Shown piece after piece: positions 7,810 to 16,587 of a DNA stretch of 64,000 nucleotides (positions are counted from its first letter, which is position 1; the number at the start of each line of letters is the position of its first letter). The notes beneath the pieces were generated by a model. The model was given only the letters and a program-made list of their open reading frames with translations, made no database searches and was not told where the DNA came from. Position numbers and translations under genes: made by a program. This DNA is from Promethearchaeota archaeon. GTDB taxonomy: Archaea; Asgardarchaeota; Lokiarchaeia; Sigyniarchaeales; SOKP01. The stretch lies in contig JALGVJ010000031.1 in assembly GCA_029838195.1 (NCBI GenBank), forward strand, positions 1-64,000. Direction: 5' to 3'.

Positions 7810-9759
7810 TTATTGGTCTTCTAATTGAATGCCCATCTTCCCGAGCTGATCTCGGATAAAATCGCTTATTTTATATGTTTTCCGTTTTCTCAATTCCAAA
7901 CGAATTTCTTTAATAAGACTTAATAATCCTAAAATTAAAGTTCCCCGCTCATCAAATGATCCTCCCAATCCTAAGTCTAATTCCTTTCTCATCCAAAATT
8001 TATCCAATTCCTCAGTAATTGAATTACTAAGCTGGAAAAGTCCCATCTCATGTAAACGAGCTTGGAGAACCGATAATAAATCCAATAAGGATTCAATGAT
8101 GGCACCTCGCTTGTCAAAACTTCCCGCTTTGTCAATATCAAGCTCGCCATCTATTCCAAGTTCACTTAACTTTCCGTGGATAAAATTAATTAAATCGTCG
8201 TGATTTCTGTTTTCCAGTTCTTGATTAAACTTATCCACGAGTTCCAATAATTCTTCAATTAATCTGCCCCTTTTATCAAAAGATCCCGCAACCTCAATGC
8301 TTAATTCTCGTTTCATCCAATAGGTTCTCAACCAACATTGGATGGTTTCACTTAAATCATAAATTTTTTTTTCTCTCAACAATTCCGATATTTTCGTGAT
8401 TAAGTTTAATAATTGTTCAATTAGGTCTCCTCTTTTATCAAAAGATCCCGCAATTTCTAAATCTAACCCCGTGGATAATTCTTTTGATAATTTCGGGAAG
8501 ATTCCGAAAATTTTATCGATTTTGAGTAGAAAATCGATGAACTCCTCTTTAAATTGTTCCGTTATGGGAGTTTTAACTTCAAATAGAGATTTGTTTAATT
8601 CTCGAAATAGCGAATAAATTTTTGCTAATGCCACTGGAGTATCGAAATCATTATCCATGGCTTCTATAATTTTTGTTTCAAATTCCTTAAATCTTTTAAT
8701 TAAACTTTCAAGTTTTTCCGAACTTTCCTCCACGGTTGTTAAATTCATTATTTTTTTTATAGTATTTTTTAATTTCTTATAATTTTTTTCTGCCTGCTGG
8801 ATTGTTTTTAAAGAATAATTAAGAGAACTTCGATAATGACTGGAAATTAAAAAAAGCCGAATGACCATGGGATTAAATTCTTTTACCACATCAGAAACAA
8901 GAAAGAAATTGCCCAAACTTTTTGACATTTTTTCATTATCCACGTTCACGAATCCATTATGAATGAAATAATTGGCAAGTTTTTTACCGGTATATGCCTC
9001 GGATTGCGCAATTTCATTCCTATGATGCGGTGATTTAAGATCTTGGCCTCCTCCATGAATATCGATTGTTTCTCCTAAATATTTGAGTACCATCGCAGAA
9101 CATTCAATGTGCCAACCCGGCCTTCCTCTTCCCCAAGGGCTTTCCCAATACGGTTCTCCTTCCTTCCATTTTTTCCATAAAACAAAATCTTTTGGATCTC
9201 GCTTTTCACCGAGAAATTTTTTATCCATTTCTAAATCTTGTTCTTCTAATTCTCCTTCTTCCACCTCGTCTTGGTCAGCCTCGTCTTTTATGTTTTGAAA
9301 TAAAGTTCTATATTTCGGAAAAGATTTCACGGCAAAATATACCGAGCCGTTGCTTTCATAAGCATGCCCCTTGGAAATCAAGCCTTCAATGATCTTAATT
9401 ATATAATCAATAGTCTCTGTAGCGCGTGGATTGAACGTTTCCTTTTTAATGTTTAAAATTCGCATAATATGTTCATATTCCTCAATATATTGATTGGCAA
9501 GCTCACGATAATCCATGTTTTTCTCCCGTGCACGATTAATTATTTTATCATCAATATCCGTGTAATTTTTCACGATTTTAACTTCAAATCCCTTAAATTC
9601 TAAATACCGCCGAATTATATCAAAAGCTACGGCTGACTTTGCATGACCTAAATGAGGACTATCATAAACGGTTGGGCCGCAGACGTACATCAAAACCTTT
9701 TTTGGAAAAATAGTCTTGAATTCCTCTTCTTTAAATGTCAAGCTGTTGTAGATTTTCAT
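7810..9759 (-). CDS. cysS: Cysteinyl-tRNA synthetase with quadruplicated C-terminus
   Basis: Class I aminoacyl-tRNA synthetase charging tRNA-Cys. The core is complete: zinc-site C27, HIGH-type motif H36-L-G-H39, the HGGGQDL and PHHRNEIAQSE zinc-binding region, and KMSKSLGN. The protein is 649 residues, against about 460-490 for typical CysRS. The extra length is four tandem units of 54, 54, 54 and 51 residues (residues 437-490, 491-544, 545-598, 599-649), each starting (A/G)GSFD(K/E)RG and containing a helical LIE.LL.L segment. The last unit ends IRDQLGKMGIQLED, the normal CysRS C-terminus, so the terminal anticodon-binding element has been multiplied. The tRNA-Cys gene lies 47 nt upstream on the same strand. 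The ATG at 9759 aligns with the family start. Confidence 0.95.
   Translation of the reverse strand: MKIYNSLTFKEEEFKTIFPKKVLMYVCGPTVYDSPHLGHAKSAVAFDIIRRYLEFKGFEVKIVKNYTDIDDKIINRAREKNMDYRELANQYIEEYEHIMRILNIKKETFNPRATETIDYIIKIIEGLISKGHAYESNGSVYFAVKSFPKYRTLFQNIKDEADQDEVEEGELEEQDLEMDKKFLGEKRDPKDFVLWKKWKEGEPYWESPWGRGRPGWHIECSAMVLKYLGETIDIHGGGQDLKSPHHRNEIAQSEAYTGKKLANYFIHNGFVNVDNEKMSKSLGNFFLVSDVVKEFNPMVIRLFLISSHYRSSLNYSLKTIQQAEKNYKKLKNTIKKIMNLTTVEESSEKLESLIKRFKEFETKIIEAMDNDFDTPVALAKIYSLFRELNKSLFEVKTPITEQFKEEFIDFLLKIDKIFGIFPKLSKELSTGLDLEIAGSFDKRGDLIEQLLNLITKISELLREKKIYDLSETIQCWLRTYWMKRELSIEVAGSFDKRGRLIEELLELVDKFNQELENRNHDDLINFIHGKLSELGIDGELDIDKAGSFDKRGAIIESLLDLLSVLQARLHEMGLFQLSNSITEELDKFWMRKELDLGLGGSFDERGTLILGLLSLIKEIRLELRKRKTYKISDFIRDQLGKMGIQLEDQ
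7813..8451 (-). repeat. Four tandem coding repeats in cysS
   Basis: The coding DNA for four consecutive units in exact 54-codon register. The protein motif GSFDKRG recurs at residues 438, 492 and 546, with the variant GSFDERG at 600. Nucleotide identity between units is low, so the expansion is old and is kept at the protein level. Confidence 0.9.
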
Positions 9760-9806
9760 GGCTTAGGGAAAAAATTTTTAAAAATCAATAACATGAGGAA
9801 CTGAAA

Positions 9807-9891
9807 AGCCAGCGGAGGGATTTGCACCCTCGAATAACGGCTATCAGCAGAATTCTGCAGGCCGCCTCCTTAACTACTCGGATACGCTGGC
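9807..9891 (-). tRNA. tRNA-Cys (GCA) with a 12-nt anticodon-loop intron
   Basis: Folding the minus strand gives a perfect 7-bp acceptor (GCCAGCG/CGCTGGC), a D arm TCC-GAGTAGTTAA-GGA, an anticodon stem GCGGC/GCCGT and a T arm GAGGG-TGCAAAT-CCCTC. The loop reads CT-GCA-G, giving anticodon GCA (9856-9858), and the discriminator is U (9807), the hallmark identity base of tRNA-Cys. There are 12 extra nucleotides (about 9843-9854) between positions 37 and 38, the usual archaeal intron site; GCAG and CTGC there can pair to form a relaxed bulge-helix substrate for the splicing endonuclease. No CCA is encoded. It lies directly upstream of cysS on the same strand. Confidence 0.93.
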
Positions 9892-10106
9892 ATGCGAGTT
9901 TACTACACGCTTTTGTTATTTCTCGAATTTTCTTGCATTATTCTAAAATAAATAAGAAGAAATTGCATATATATTTTTTATATATATCTTATAAAATTTT
10001 TCTCATATATTTCTTATTGCTATTTAAAAGGATTTTTAATAAAATATGGTCATTTTACATCAAAAAAATATCGCAATTATTTTTAACCTTAATTATCTAC
10101 TCTTAG

Positions 10107-10619
10107 CTAAATGAAAATCTTATCAGGAATTTCTCGTTCATAAAACACCATTAGTTGAGCTTTATCAATAGAATAGGTTTCTATTTTTTTTCTAAAATTT
10201 AAAGCATTGAGATTTTCCAATCGATCAATCTTTAGGGCATGAAGGGTAAAGACATATCGATGAAGTTTGGCAGAACAAGGTCCCACGTAATATAATGTTC
10301 CGAAATCATTTTTTACTTCTTCTCCTTTGGGAACTTCTCCGCGAGGAATTTCTTTTATTTCTTTGGGAATGTTACACACGTGCCAATGTCCCCAAATTCC
10401 ATTTTCATTATCGACATCAACGAAAGAGAGAGCAAAACTATGTGTCGAGATAGGTTCATCTTTCCACTTTAAATGGGGATGGAGATCGGCGCCATCACAG
10501 GTAAATAGAGAGGGTATTTTTTTATTATTTTCTACATCATTGCTCATTAATATCAACTTGCATCCCTCAATAATGGGAATGAGGAATTGAATGGAAGAGT
10601 TATTAAAATATTTAATCAT
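10107..10619 (-). CDS. PEBP-family (YbhB/YbcL, Raf-kinase-inhibitor-like) protein
   Basis: 170 residues, matching prokaryotic phosphatidylethanolamine-binding-protein-like proteins. Family marks are visible: FTCDGADLHPHLKWKD, then LSFVDVDNENGIWGHWHVCNIP, then YYVGPCSAKLHRYVFTLHAL, which together line the small anion-binding pocket. It is cytosolic, with no signal peptide. The biochemical role of archaeal and bacterial members is mostly unknown (small-ligand or phosphate-ester binding). It is a single gene; the ATG at 10619 gives a slightly long N-terminus before the conserved region. Confidence 0.88.
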   Translation of the reverse strand: MIKYFNNSSIQFLIPIIEGCKLILMSNDVENNKKIPSLFTCDGADLHPHLKWKDEPISTHSFALSFVDVDNENGIWGHWHVCNIPKEIKEIPRGEVPKGEEVKNDFGTLYYVGPCSAKLHRYVFTLHALKIDRLENLNALNFRKKIETYSIDKAQLMVFYEREIPDKIFI

Positions 10620-10896
10620 GAATAACGTAAAATTTTTATCATGGGCGATATAAATTTATATTTTCTTTCTTTAAAATATTACACCACGTGTAAAGATATC
10701 CGATATAGGGGGCTGTTCTCTGAAAATACGGTTGTCAATATAAAGCCAAAATCATGAATTTTTAAGGAAAAAATTTAATTAATTAATCATCATAAACTAT
10801 ATCGTTTAATATTGGTTATTTTGTTTGAATATTTTATTCAAAATATTGCTGACATTTCTTTTCAAATGAAAAGTATATAAAGCCAATAAAGAAAAA

Positions 10897-13710
10897 ATGG
10901 ATGATAATAAAGGATTTTTTGAAACAATTTTAAATAGTTTAGATGAATTAATATGCGTTATAGGAATTCATGATAATTTTAAGATCAGATATATTAATTC
11001 TAAATTCCTTAATAGAATTTTAAGATTTAGTTCTAAAAAATTACTAAATAAATCCCTCTTGGATCTTGTTCATCCTGAGGAGAAAAAAGCTTTAGAATAC
11101 GTGGTAAGCTCTATAAAAAGTGATGAAATAAAAACTATTAATTGTCGCATAAAAACTGAAAAAGGGAAATATATATGGTTTGAACTCATAATAAAGCAAC
11201 TGGATCAAAAGAACTCAACCCTTCTCATCACCTTAAGAGAGATTGGATCAGAAATTACATTGAAAAAAAGGATAGAGGATTATGAGGGCAACCTACAACA
11301 ATTAGCGGAACTAATTCCTGAAATCCGATTTTGGAGGTTATTCACTCCAAAAAAATTTGAAGAGGCGTTAAAAACCTCTCATGAGATGCTGAAGACCATT
11401 ATTGAAAGCATTCCGCAATATATCGCATGGAAAGATTTAAATCTTGAATACATGGGATGTAATGAGAAATTTGCTAAACTTATTGGTATTGGGCAATCTT
11501 TAAATATCTTGGGTAAAAAAAATGGTGAATTAGAGTGGTTTAAAAAACGTAGACTCCATCATCTTGAAGTACGGGAAAAAGAAGTTTTAAAAAATAACAT
11601 GCCCGAATTAAATGTATCAGAATCATGGATATTGGATGATGGTTCTGAGATATGGGTAAATATTAATAGAATTCCCCTCCATGACTCAAGAGGAAAGGTA
11701 ATGGGTATTTTAATAACATGTGAAGACATAACAGCACGAAAGCTCGCCGATAAAAAATTAAAGGATTCAGAAAAAAAATACCGTCATTTGTTTGAAAATT
11801 CTCCGAACATGGTTATATTAATTGATATTGAAGGAACATTTCTTGATGTAAATGAAGCATTTCTTAAATTTTCAGGATTTAAGAAAGATGATTTAATTGG
11901 AAAAAATTTTACGGAAATCAATTTAACCCCCGAAAATTTTGTTATATTTAAAGAATATTTAGAAAAAATTAATGAACAAGGAAAAATTGGCCCTGTAGAA
12001 ATACTTTTAAGAGATTTTAAAAAAGATTATAGATGGTTCACTCTTCGGGGATATTTTACAGAGATTGAAGATACTAAAGTCATTCACGTGATTTTAGAAG
12101 ATATTCATGAGAGAAAACTCATTCAAAATAAAATTAAAGAATCTGAAGAGAGATATAGAGATTTATTAGAAACCTCTTCCGTAGGTATAATTGAATTAGA
12201 TCTTAGAAAGCAAGAGATACTTTATATTAATCCGAAACTTCTACAAATTCTCGGATATGAGAAAGAAATAATTACAAGTGAAACATTAATATCTAAAATA
12301 TTCCAACCAAAAGATTATGAACGGATTTTAGAAGCGTCTGATGAAGAAGAACTAGAATTTCAAATACAAGATAAATATGGAAAGCTAAAATGGTTATCAG
12401 GAAAAAAAGTCATGCATTATGATAAAGAGGGAAATATGATTAGTTTTCGATTATGGTTAGAAGATGTCACGGATAAAAAGATATATGAAAAATTACTCTA
12501 CGAGTTAAATATTAACTTCTTGAACTTTTCTTTAGATATTAAAAATAATATCTTTTTATTGCTAGACAATTGTAAAAGTTTATTAAATTCCGATCTTGCC
12601 ATTTATGTTTTCATTGAGGAGGAAAAGGGAGAAGAAATATTTAATATTCTTACCAGTGAAAAAGAATATTTAAAGGTGGCCTCAGAAGAATTTTATGATA
12701 AATTTTTTGCCAGCAAGCTTTTTCTCGAATATCATGATTTTCCACAATTATATTTTAATATTCATGAATCAGAGTATAAAGATTTTGATCCCCTTATTAA
12801 AAACCATCATCTCGTGGGGTGCTATGGAAGGCTCCTTAAAATAAAGGAAGAAATTAATGGATGCACGTGCGCATTTTTTAGGAAAAATCCTGTTATTTCT
12901 TATCATGATCAATATTCACTCTTTCTAATAAGTGTAGCTCTTGATATAGAGAGAAGAAGATGGAATGCTCAAAAAGAATTAGAAAAACAAAATATTGCCT
13001 TGAGTGAAATTAATAAATTAAAAACAGAACTATTATCCCGTACTTCACATGAATTGAAAACACCTTTAATTTCTATCAAGGGATTCACGGAACTTCTCCT
13101 TACTCTTTATAGAAACAAGTTCGACGATGAGATTCTTTCAATTTTAAAAGAAATAAGAAATGGAAGCGAAAAGTTAGAAAAAATCATTAATTCATTGTTA
13201 GAAAGCTCTCGCTTAGAACAAGGGCGGCTCATTTTAAAACCTGAACCTGAGGATCTCTCCTTTTTAATACATTATTGCGTTAAAGAATTAATAGGCGTGA
13301 CATCTCTTAGAAATCAAGAACTCATCGTTAAAGTACAAGATAATCTTATCACGAGATTTGATAAAGAAAGAATCTATGAAGTACTCTCCAATCTCTTAAT
13401 TAATGCCATAAAATATACTCCTCCAAATGGAAAAATAATTGTATCTTCCGAAGAAAAGGATGGGTTTTATATCATTTCAATCCAAGATAATGGAATTGGA
13501 TTTACAGAAGAAGAGAAACGCCGTGTTTTCAAACAATTTGGAAAAATAGAAAGATATGGAAAAGGTTGGAATCTGAATATTGAAGGAACGGGTCTAGGAT
13601 TATATATTTCAAAAAAAATCATTGAATTACATGGTGGTAAAATTTGGCTGGAATCCGAAGGAAGAAATAAAGGAAGTACGTTTTATTTTTCCCTTCCTAT
13701 TAAAAAATGA
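10897..13710 (+). CDS. Multi-PAS sensor histidine kinase
   Basis: 937 residues, soluble. About four PAS domains occupy residues 5-130, 165-285, 290-410 and 415-530, followed by a GAF-like region (about 535-700). The dimerisation/phosphoacceptor helix is SRTSHELKTPL with the phosphorylated histidine at 718. The ATPase domain shows the N box NLLINAIKYTP, the G1 box DNGIGF and the G2 box GTGLGLYISK near the C-terminus. It would autophosphorylate in response to a cytosolic cue such as redox state or a small ligand. No response regulator is adjacent, so it is an orphan kinase. A GTATATAAA box at 10873-10881 lies only about 20 nt before the ATG, which suggests a leaderless or very short leader transcript. 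Confidence 0.93.
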   Translation: MDDNKGFFETILNSLDELICVIGIHDNFKIRYINSKFLNRILRFSSKKLLNKSLLDLVHPEEKKALEYVVSSIKSDEIKTINCRIKTEKGKYIWFELIIKQLDQKNSTLLITLREIGSEITLKKRIEDYEGNLQQLAELIPEIRFWRLFTPKKFEEALKTSHEMLKTIIESIPQYIAWKDLNLEYMGCNEKFAKLIGIGQSLNILGKKNGELEWFKKRRLHHLEVREKEVLKNNMPELNVSESWILDDGSEIWVNINRIPLHDSRGKVMGILITCEDITARKLADKKLKDSEKKYRHLFENSPNMVILIDIEGTFLDVNEAFLKFSGFKKDDLIGKNFTEINLTPENFVIFKEYLEKINEQGKIGPVEILLRDFKKDYRWFTLRGYFTEIEDTKVIHVILEDIHERKLIQNKIKESEERYRDLLETSSVGIIELDLRKQEILYINPKLLQILGYEKEIITSETLISKIFQPKDYERILEASDEEELEFQIQDKYGKLKWLSGKKVMHYDKEGNMISFRLWLEDVTDKKIYEKLLYELNINFLNFSLDIKNNIFLLLDNCKSLLNSDLAIYVFIEEEKGEEIFNILTSEKEYLKVASEEFYDKFFASKLFLEYHDFPQLYFNIHESEYKDFDPLIKNHHLVGCYGRLLKIKEEINGCTCAFFRKNPVISYHDQYSLFLISVALDIERRRWNAQKELEKQNIALSEINKLKTELLSRTSHELKTPLISIKGFTELLLTLYRNKFDDEILSILKEIRNGSEKLEKIINSLLESSRLEQGRLILKPEPEDLSFLIHYCVKELIGVTSLRNQELIVKVQDNLITRFDKERIYEVLSNLLINAIKYTPPNGKIIVSSEEKDGFYIISIQDNGIGFTEEEKRRVFKQFGKIERYGKGWNLNIEGTGLGLYISKKIIELHGGKIWLESEGRNKGSTFYFSLPIKK

Positions 13711-13724
13711 AGGTTATTTCAAAT

Positions 13725-14429
13725 TTAAAGCTCCGTACCGATGCCATAAAATAATAATAGTTCACATGGAATGAGGAATAAGGAGATTATTATCCATGTT
13801 ATTTGAAATAACTCGTTCTCAAATGTATTAAACACGAGGACACCATAAAAAGAAATCCCATAACTTATCATCCCAATTAAGAAATATTTGAATTTTTTTT
13901 TTAATTGAGCATCTTCGAAAATTCTATACAATTTAATTGAATATACTATTCCGGGAATCAGTAGAACGCACGTGAAATATAGAAAAAGAAGATTAAAAAA
14001 AAGGAAACTATATTTAGGACGCCAGTTAGTCGTTTCATCATATTTTATACCATTTGAAAAATAAAAAATAAGAAAACTTACGACTAAATGAGATATTATT
14101 ATTAATACATCCCTCCACGTGAAATTCATATTTTTAAAATTGAAAAGCTTGATTAAAAATAGAACAACAAATATTTGGGCGGCTAAATTAATGTATAGTG
14201 AAATGAAATAAAAATCATGAGAGAAGGGATTGACACGAATCGGATATAAAATTGCTAATAGAATAAAGCTCACAGATTGTAATAAAAAAAATAAGCTAAG
14301 TAATAAAGATAACATGCTCCTATTTCTTCTCAAGATGCGATACGTAACATAAAGAAAAATTATCCCTATTCCCAGCTGTGTAACATACACTCCAATAAAA
14401 CGGATAAATTGTGGATCCTCAGTTAACAT
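13725..14429 (-). CDS. Seven-transmembrane protein of unknown function
   Basis: 234 residues with about seven hydrophobic helices (from near residue 12 to the C-terminus) separated by short charged loops such as RILRRNRSM and YRIFEDAQLKKKFK. The layout resembles small archaeal 7TM sensor-like membrane proteins, but there is no retinal lysine motif or catalytic signature I can point to. It is convergent with the histidine kinase, whose stop is 14 bp away, so a functional link is conceivable but unproven. Confidence 0.7.
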   Translation of the reverse strand: MLTEDPQFIRFIGVYVTQLGIGIIFLYVTYRILRRNRSMLSLLLSLFFLLQSVSFILLAILYPIRVNPFSHDFYFISLYINLAAQIFVVLFLIKLFNFKNMNFTWRDVLIIISHLVVSFLIFYFSNGIKYDETTNWRPKYSFLFFNLLFLYFTCVLLIPGIVYSIKLYRIFEDAQLKKKFKYFLIGMISYGISFYGVLVFNTFENELFQITWIIISLFLIPCELLLFYGIGTEL

Positions 14430-14863
14430 GATTAAAGGATAATATTCTTTCGAATTTTCTTAAAAAACATGTTTTTGTCGTGCTTGTCCTATATTATGAA
14501 TCATGCTCAAGATGCATGAGGATCAGATCGTGAAGAACTTTTTAAAATTTTGTGAAAGGATAAGGATTTTTAATACTCTCATGCCAAGTTTTACTTCATT
14601 ATATTATTCTCCATGTTTTCAGAAAATCCTCTTGAACTAATATAGAAGATTAGAAAATATAATTCTTTTCATTCAAGCGTATTATTGCTCGAATTACATC
14701 GATAAACGTTTAATTTGGATTGTTGGAAAAGTAAATTATTGGACTCCATATGATATTTAACTTTTTAAAAGTTAATACCATTCATGGGTCAATGCAAAAT
14801 TATTTCACCGAAAGATATTAATAATCTTAGGATAAATCAACCCTAATCGTTTTAAAAATTAAG
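14430..14863. other. Intergenic region, promoters only
   Basis: 434 bp of AT-rich DNA between divergent genes. I find no open frame of note and no RNA. TTTAAAAGT near 14763 is a plausible TATA-like box for the rightward small gene. Confidence 0.4.
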
Positions 14864-15097
14864 GTGAAAATCATAACAAACAAGGATGATATGAAAAATT
14901 TTGAAAAATTAGATGTTATTCAAAAATATTTCGCAAGAGAATTTTCCGTACTTTCCAAAAAAATCAGAAAAAAATTCCTCCAATTAAATTTACCGCTTAA
15001 AATGAAAAAAAAGGTGCTTGAAGAATTAGCTTTCCTTCCTGAACATAAACAAGAAGATTACTTGAATGAACTCGAGAAAAATAAAAAATTTACATGA
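14864..15097 (+). CDS. Small basic protein of unknown function
   Basis: 77 residues starting at a GTG, lysine-rich, predicted helical, with a mid-section KKIRKKFLQLNLPLKMKKKVLEELAFLPEHKQEDYL that resembles a small helix-turn-helix or helical adaptor. No cysteine, signal peptide or membrane segment. The codon bias looks like that of the neighbours and no better frame exists on the other strand. I do not recognise the family. Confidence 0.55.
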   Translation: MKIITNKDDMKNFEKLDVIQKYFAREFSVLSKKIRKKFLQLNLPLKMKKKVLEELAFLPEHKQEDYLNELEKNKKFT

Positions 15098-15225
15098 ATT
15101 CTTGTTCTAAAAATATTAAAAAAAGAACTTACTCAATTGTTTGACGATATAAGATAGGCCGTTTGAATTCAGGAAATATCCTTTTACTCTTTCATATAAT
15201 TAATCTATTTCCCTTGAAATCCCCT

Positions 15226-16158
15226 TTAATTAACTAATTTCTTCTTGATATCTTTCACGCGAGAACGCAACGTGACTTCTGTTATCTTTGCAACTTCTGA
15301 GACTTCTGCTTGCGTTTTAGAATCACCTGATTTCTTTGCTGCGATATAAAGCACGCTGGCTGCGAACCCTTTAGGATCCTTACCGGTACGTACCAATCCA
15401 TTCTTGGTGGCATGTTCTAATAGGGTTAATGCTTTCTTTTGAGTCGTCATGGGTAAATCTAATTCATTTCCGAAGCGAAAGATCAACTGTTCGGCCGTTA
15501 TAGGGTGATATCTCAGACCTAATTCGGGCAATACTTCTTTTACAATAAGGCCTAACGAGCGAATGATCGTGTGTCGAGGCGTTAGAGAAGCTTCATGTAC
15601 CTCTTCAAGCAATCTTGGAAATTCGTGGATTCGAATCGCTGCGTATAAAGCGGCACAAATAAATCCGTCGATTGACCTGCCCATCGTGAGCTTCTTTTTA
15701 GCTGAAGTGGTGTATATCTTCCAAGCTGTCTCCCTGATATACTCTGGAATATTCATTTTCGAGCATAAAAGGTTTAATTTTGGTTTTGCTTCCCAGAAAT
15801 TGCGCTCGATACTGTTTACCAGAGATTTTTGAATCTTTGATAATCTGGAGAACAGTGTCTTGCCTTTTGCATCCATGAGCTGCCCTTTTGAGTCTGTTTT
15901 CACGTTGCTTATCGTTGTTCTTGGGCCAAACTCTCGCCAGCGCGTTTCCGTTATTTTTCTATTTTCTACTTCTTGGGTCGTGAAGGCACGTCGTTCATTA
16001 CCGACGATATTTCTACCGTGGACCATCCCGCAGTTTAGACAGAGAATATCCCCATCTCTGTTTTCGATGCACGGATCGTCGCAACATTTATCGTCGATGC
16101 AATCCTCTACAAAATTGTTTGTCCGAGCGTGTATTCTCGTTTTAAGGTTCCGGTTCAT
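15226..16158 (-). CDS. tfb: Transcription initiation factor B (TFIIB homologue)
   Basis: 310 residues, the usual TFB length. An N-terminal zinc ribbon uses C25/C26, C30, C40 and C43 (motif ending ILCLNCG), followed by the B-reader/linker region with AFTTQE and RWREFGPR, then two cyclin-like repeats (about residues 110-205 and 210-305) that bind TBP and the BRE element. It recruits RNA polymerase to TATA promoters. The C-terminal RSRVKDIKKKL segment is the recognition helix region. The start at 16158 matches the short pre-ribbon N-terminus of other archaeal TFBs. Confidence 0.95.
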   Translation of the reverse strand: MNRNLKTRIHARTNNFVEDCIDDKCCDDPCIENRDGDILCLNCGMVHGRNIVGNERRAFTTQEVENRKITETRWREFGPRTTISNVKTDSKGQLMDAKGKTLFSRLSKIQKSLVNSIERNFWEAKPKLNLLCSKMNIPEYIRETAWKIYTTSAKKKLTMGRSIDGFICAALYAAIRIHEFPRLLEEVHEASLTPRHTIIRSLGLIVKEVLPELGLRYHPITAEQLIFRFGNELDLPMTTQKKALTLLEHATKNGLVRTGKDPKGFAASVLYIAAKKSGDSKTQAEVSEVAKITEVTLRSRVKDIKKKLVN

Positions 16159-16587
16159 GATATTTTACACCTATTTTTTATTAAAATTGATTAAATTTGT
16201 GAGTGTTACATGAAAATTAATGCGAGATTAATTTTCAGATGAGTAAATATTATCGGTATTGATAATATCGAGAATTGATCAAGAACTTGTAACATAACTT
16301 TTCTTAATTAAAAAGATATTAAACCAGCTATTTAACTTTTTGGTTTATAAAATAAAGATTTCCCACTTTTGTGGGAAAAAATAAGTGATATTTGGGAGGT
16401 TAATTTTGCGTTTCATGAGGGTCTATACATTCATGTAAACTTATTTGAAAACAAGGACACATTGGATATTTAGGAAATTCTAAAGTATAAGAGGCAGTTG
16501 CACTAAAAAATTGAATTATTTTCCATAATTGGAGAAAGAATATCAAAATAAAAGGAGAAAAGTCCATTAAAAGAGTCCAAGGGCATT
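16159..16587. other. Intergenic region upstream of tfb
   Basis: 429 bp between two leftward genes. It holds the perfect hairpin at 16359-16378 and AT-rich promoter-like stretches for tfb on the minus strand. No open frame is convincing. Confidence 0.4.
16359..16378. promoter_or_regulatory. Perfect inverted repeat, terminator or operator
   Basis: TTTCCCAC and GTGGGAAA form an 8-bp perfect stem around a TTTT loop. Read on the minus strand it is 210 nt past the coiled-coil gene and 200 nt before tfb. It could terminate the upstream transcript or be a dimeric repressor site controlling tfb; nothing in the sequence decides between these. Confidence 0.35.

Noticed and set aside
9822..10106. 94-residue open frame on the + strand
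   Set aside because: It runs antisense through the tRNA-Cys gene and then into low-complexity AT-rich sequence.
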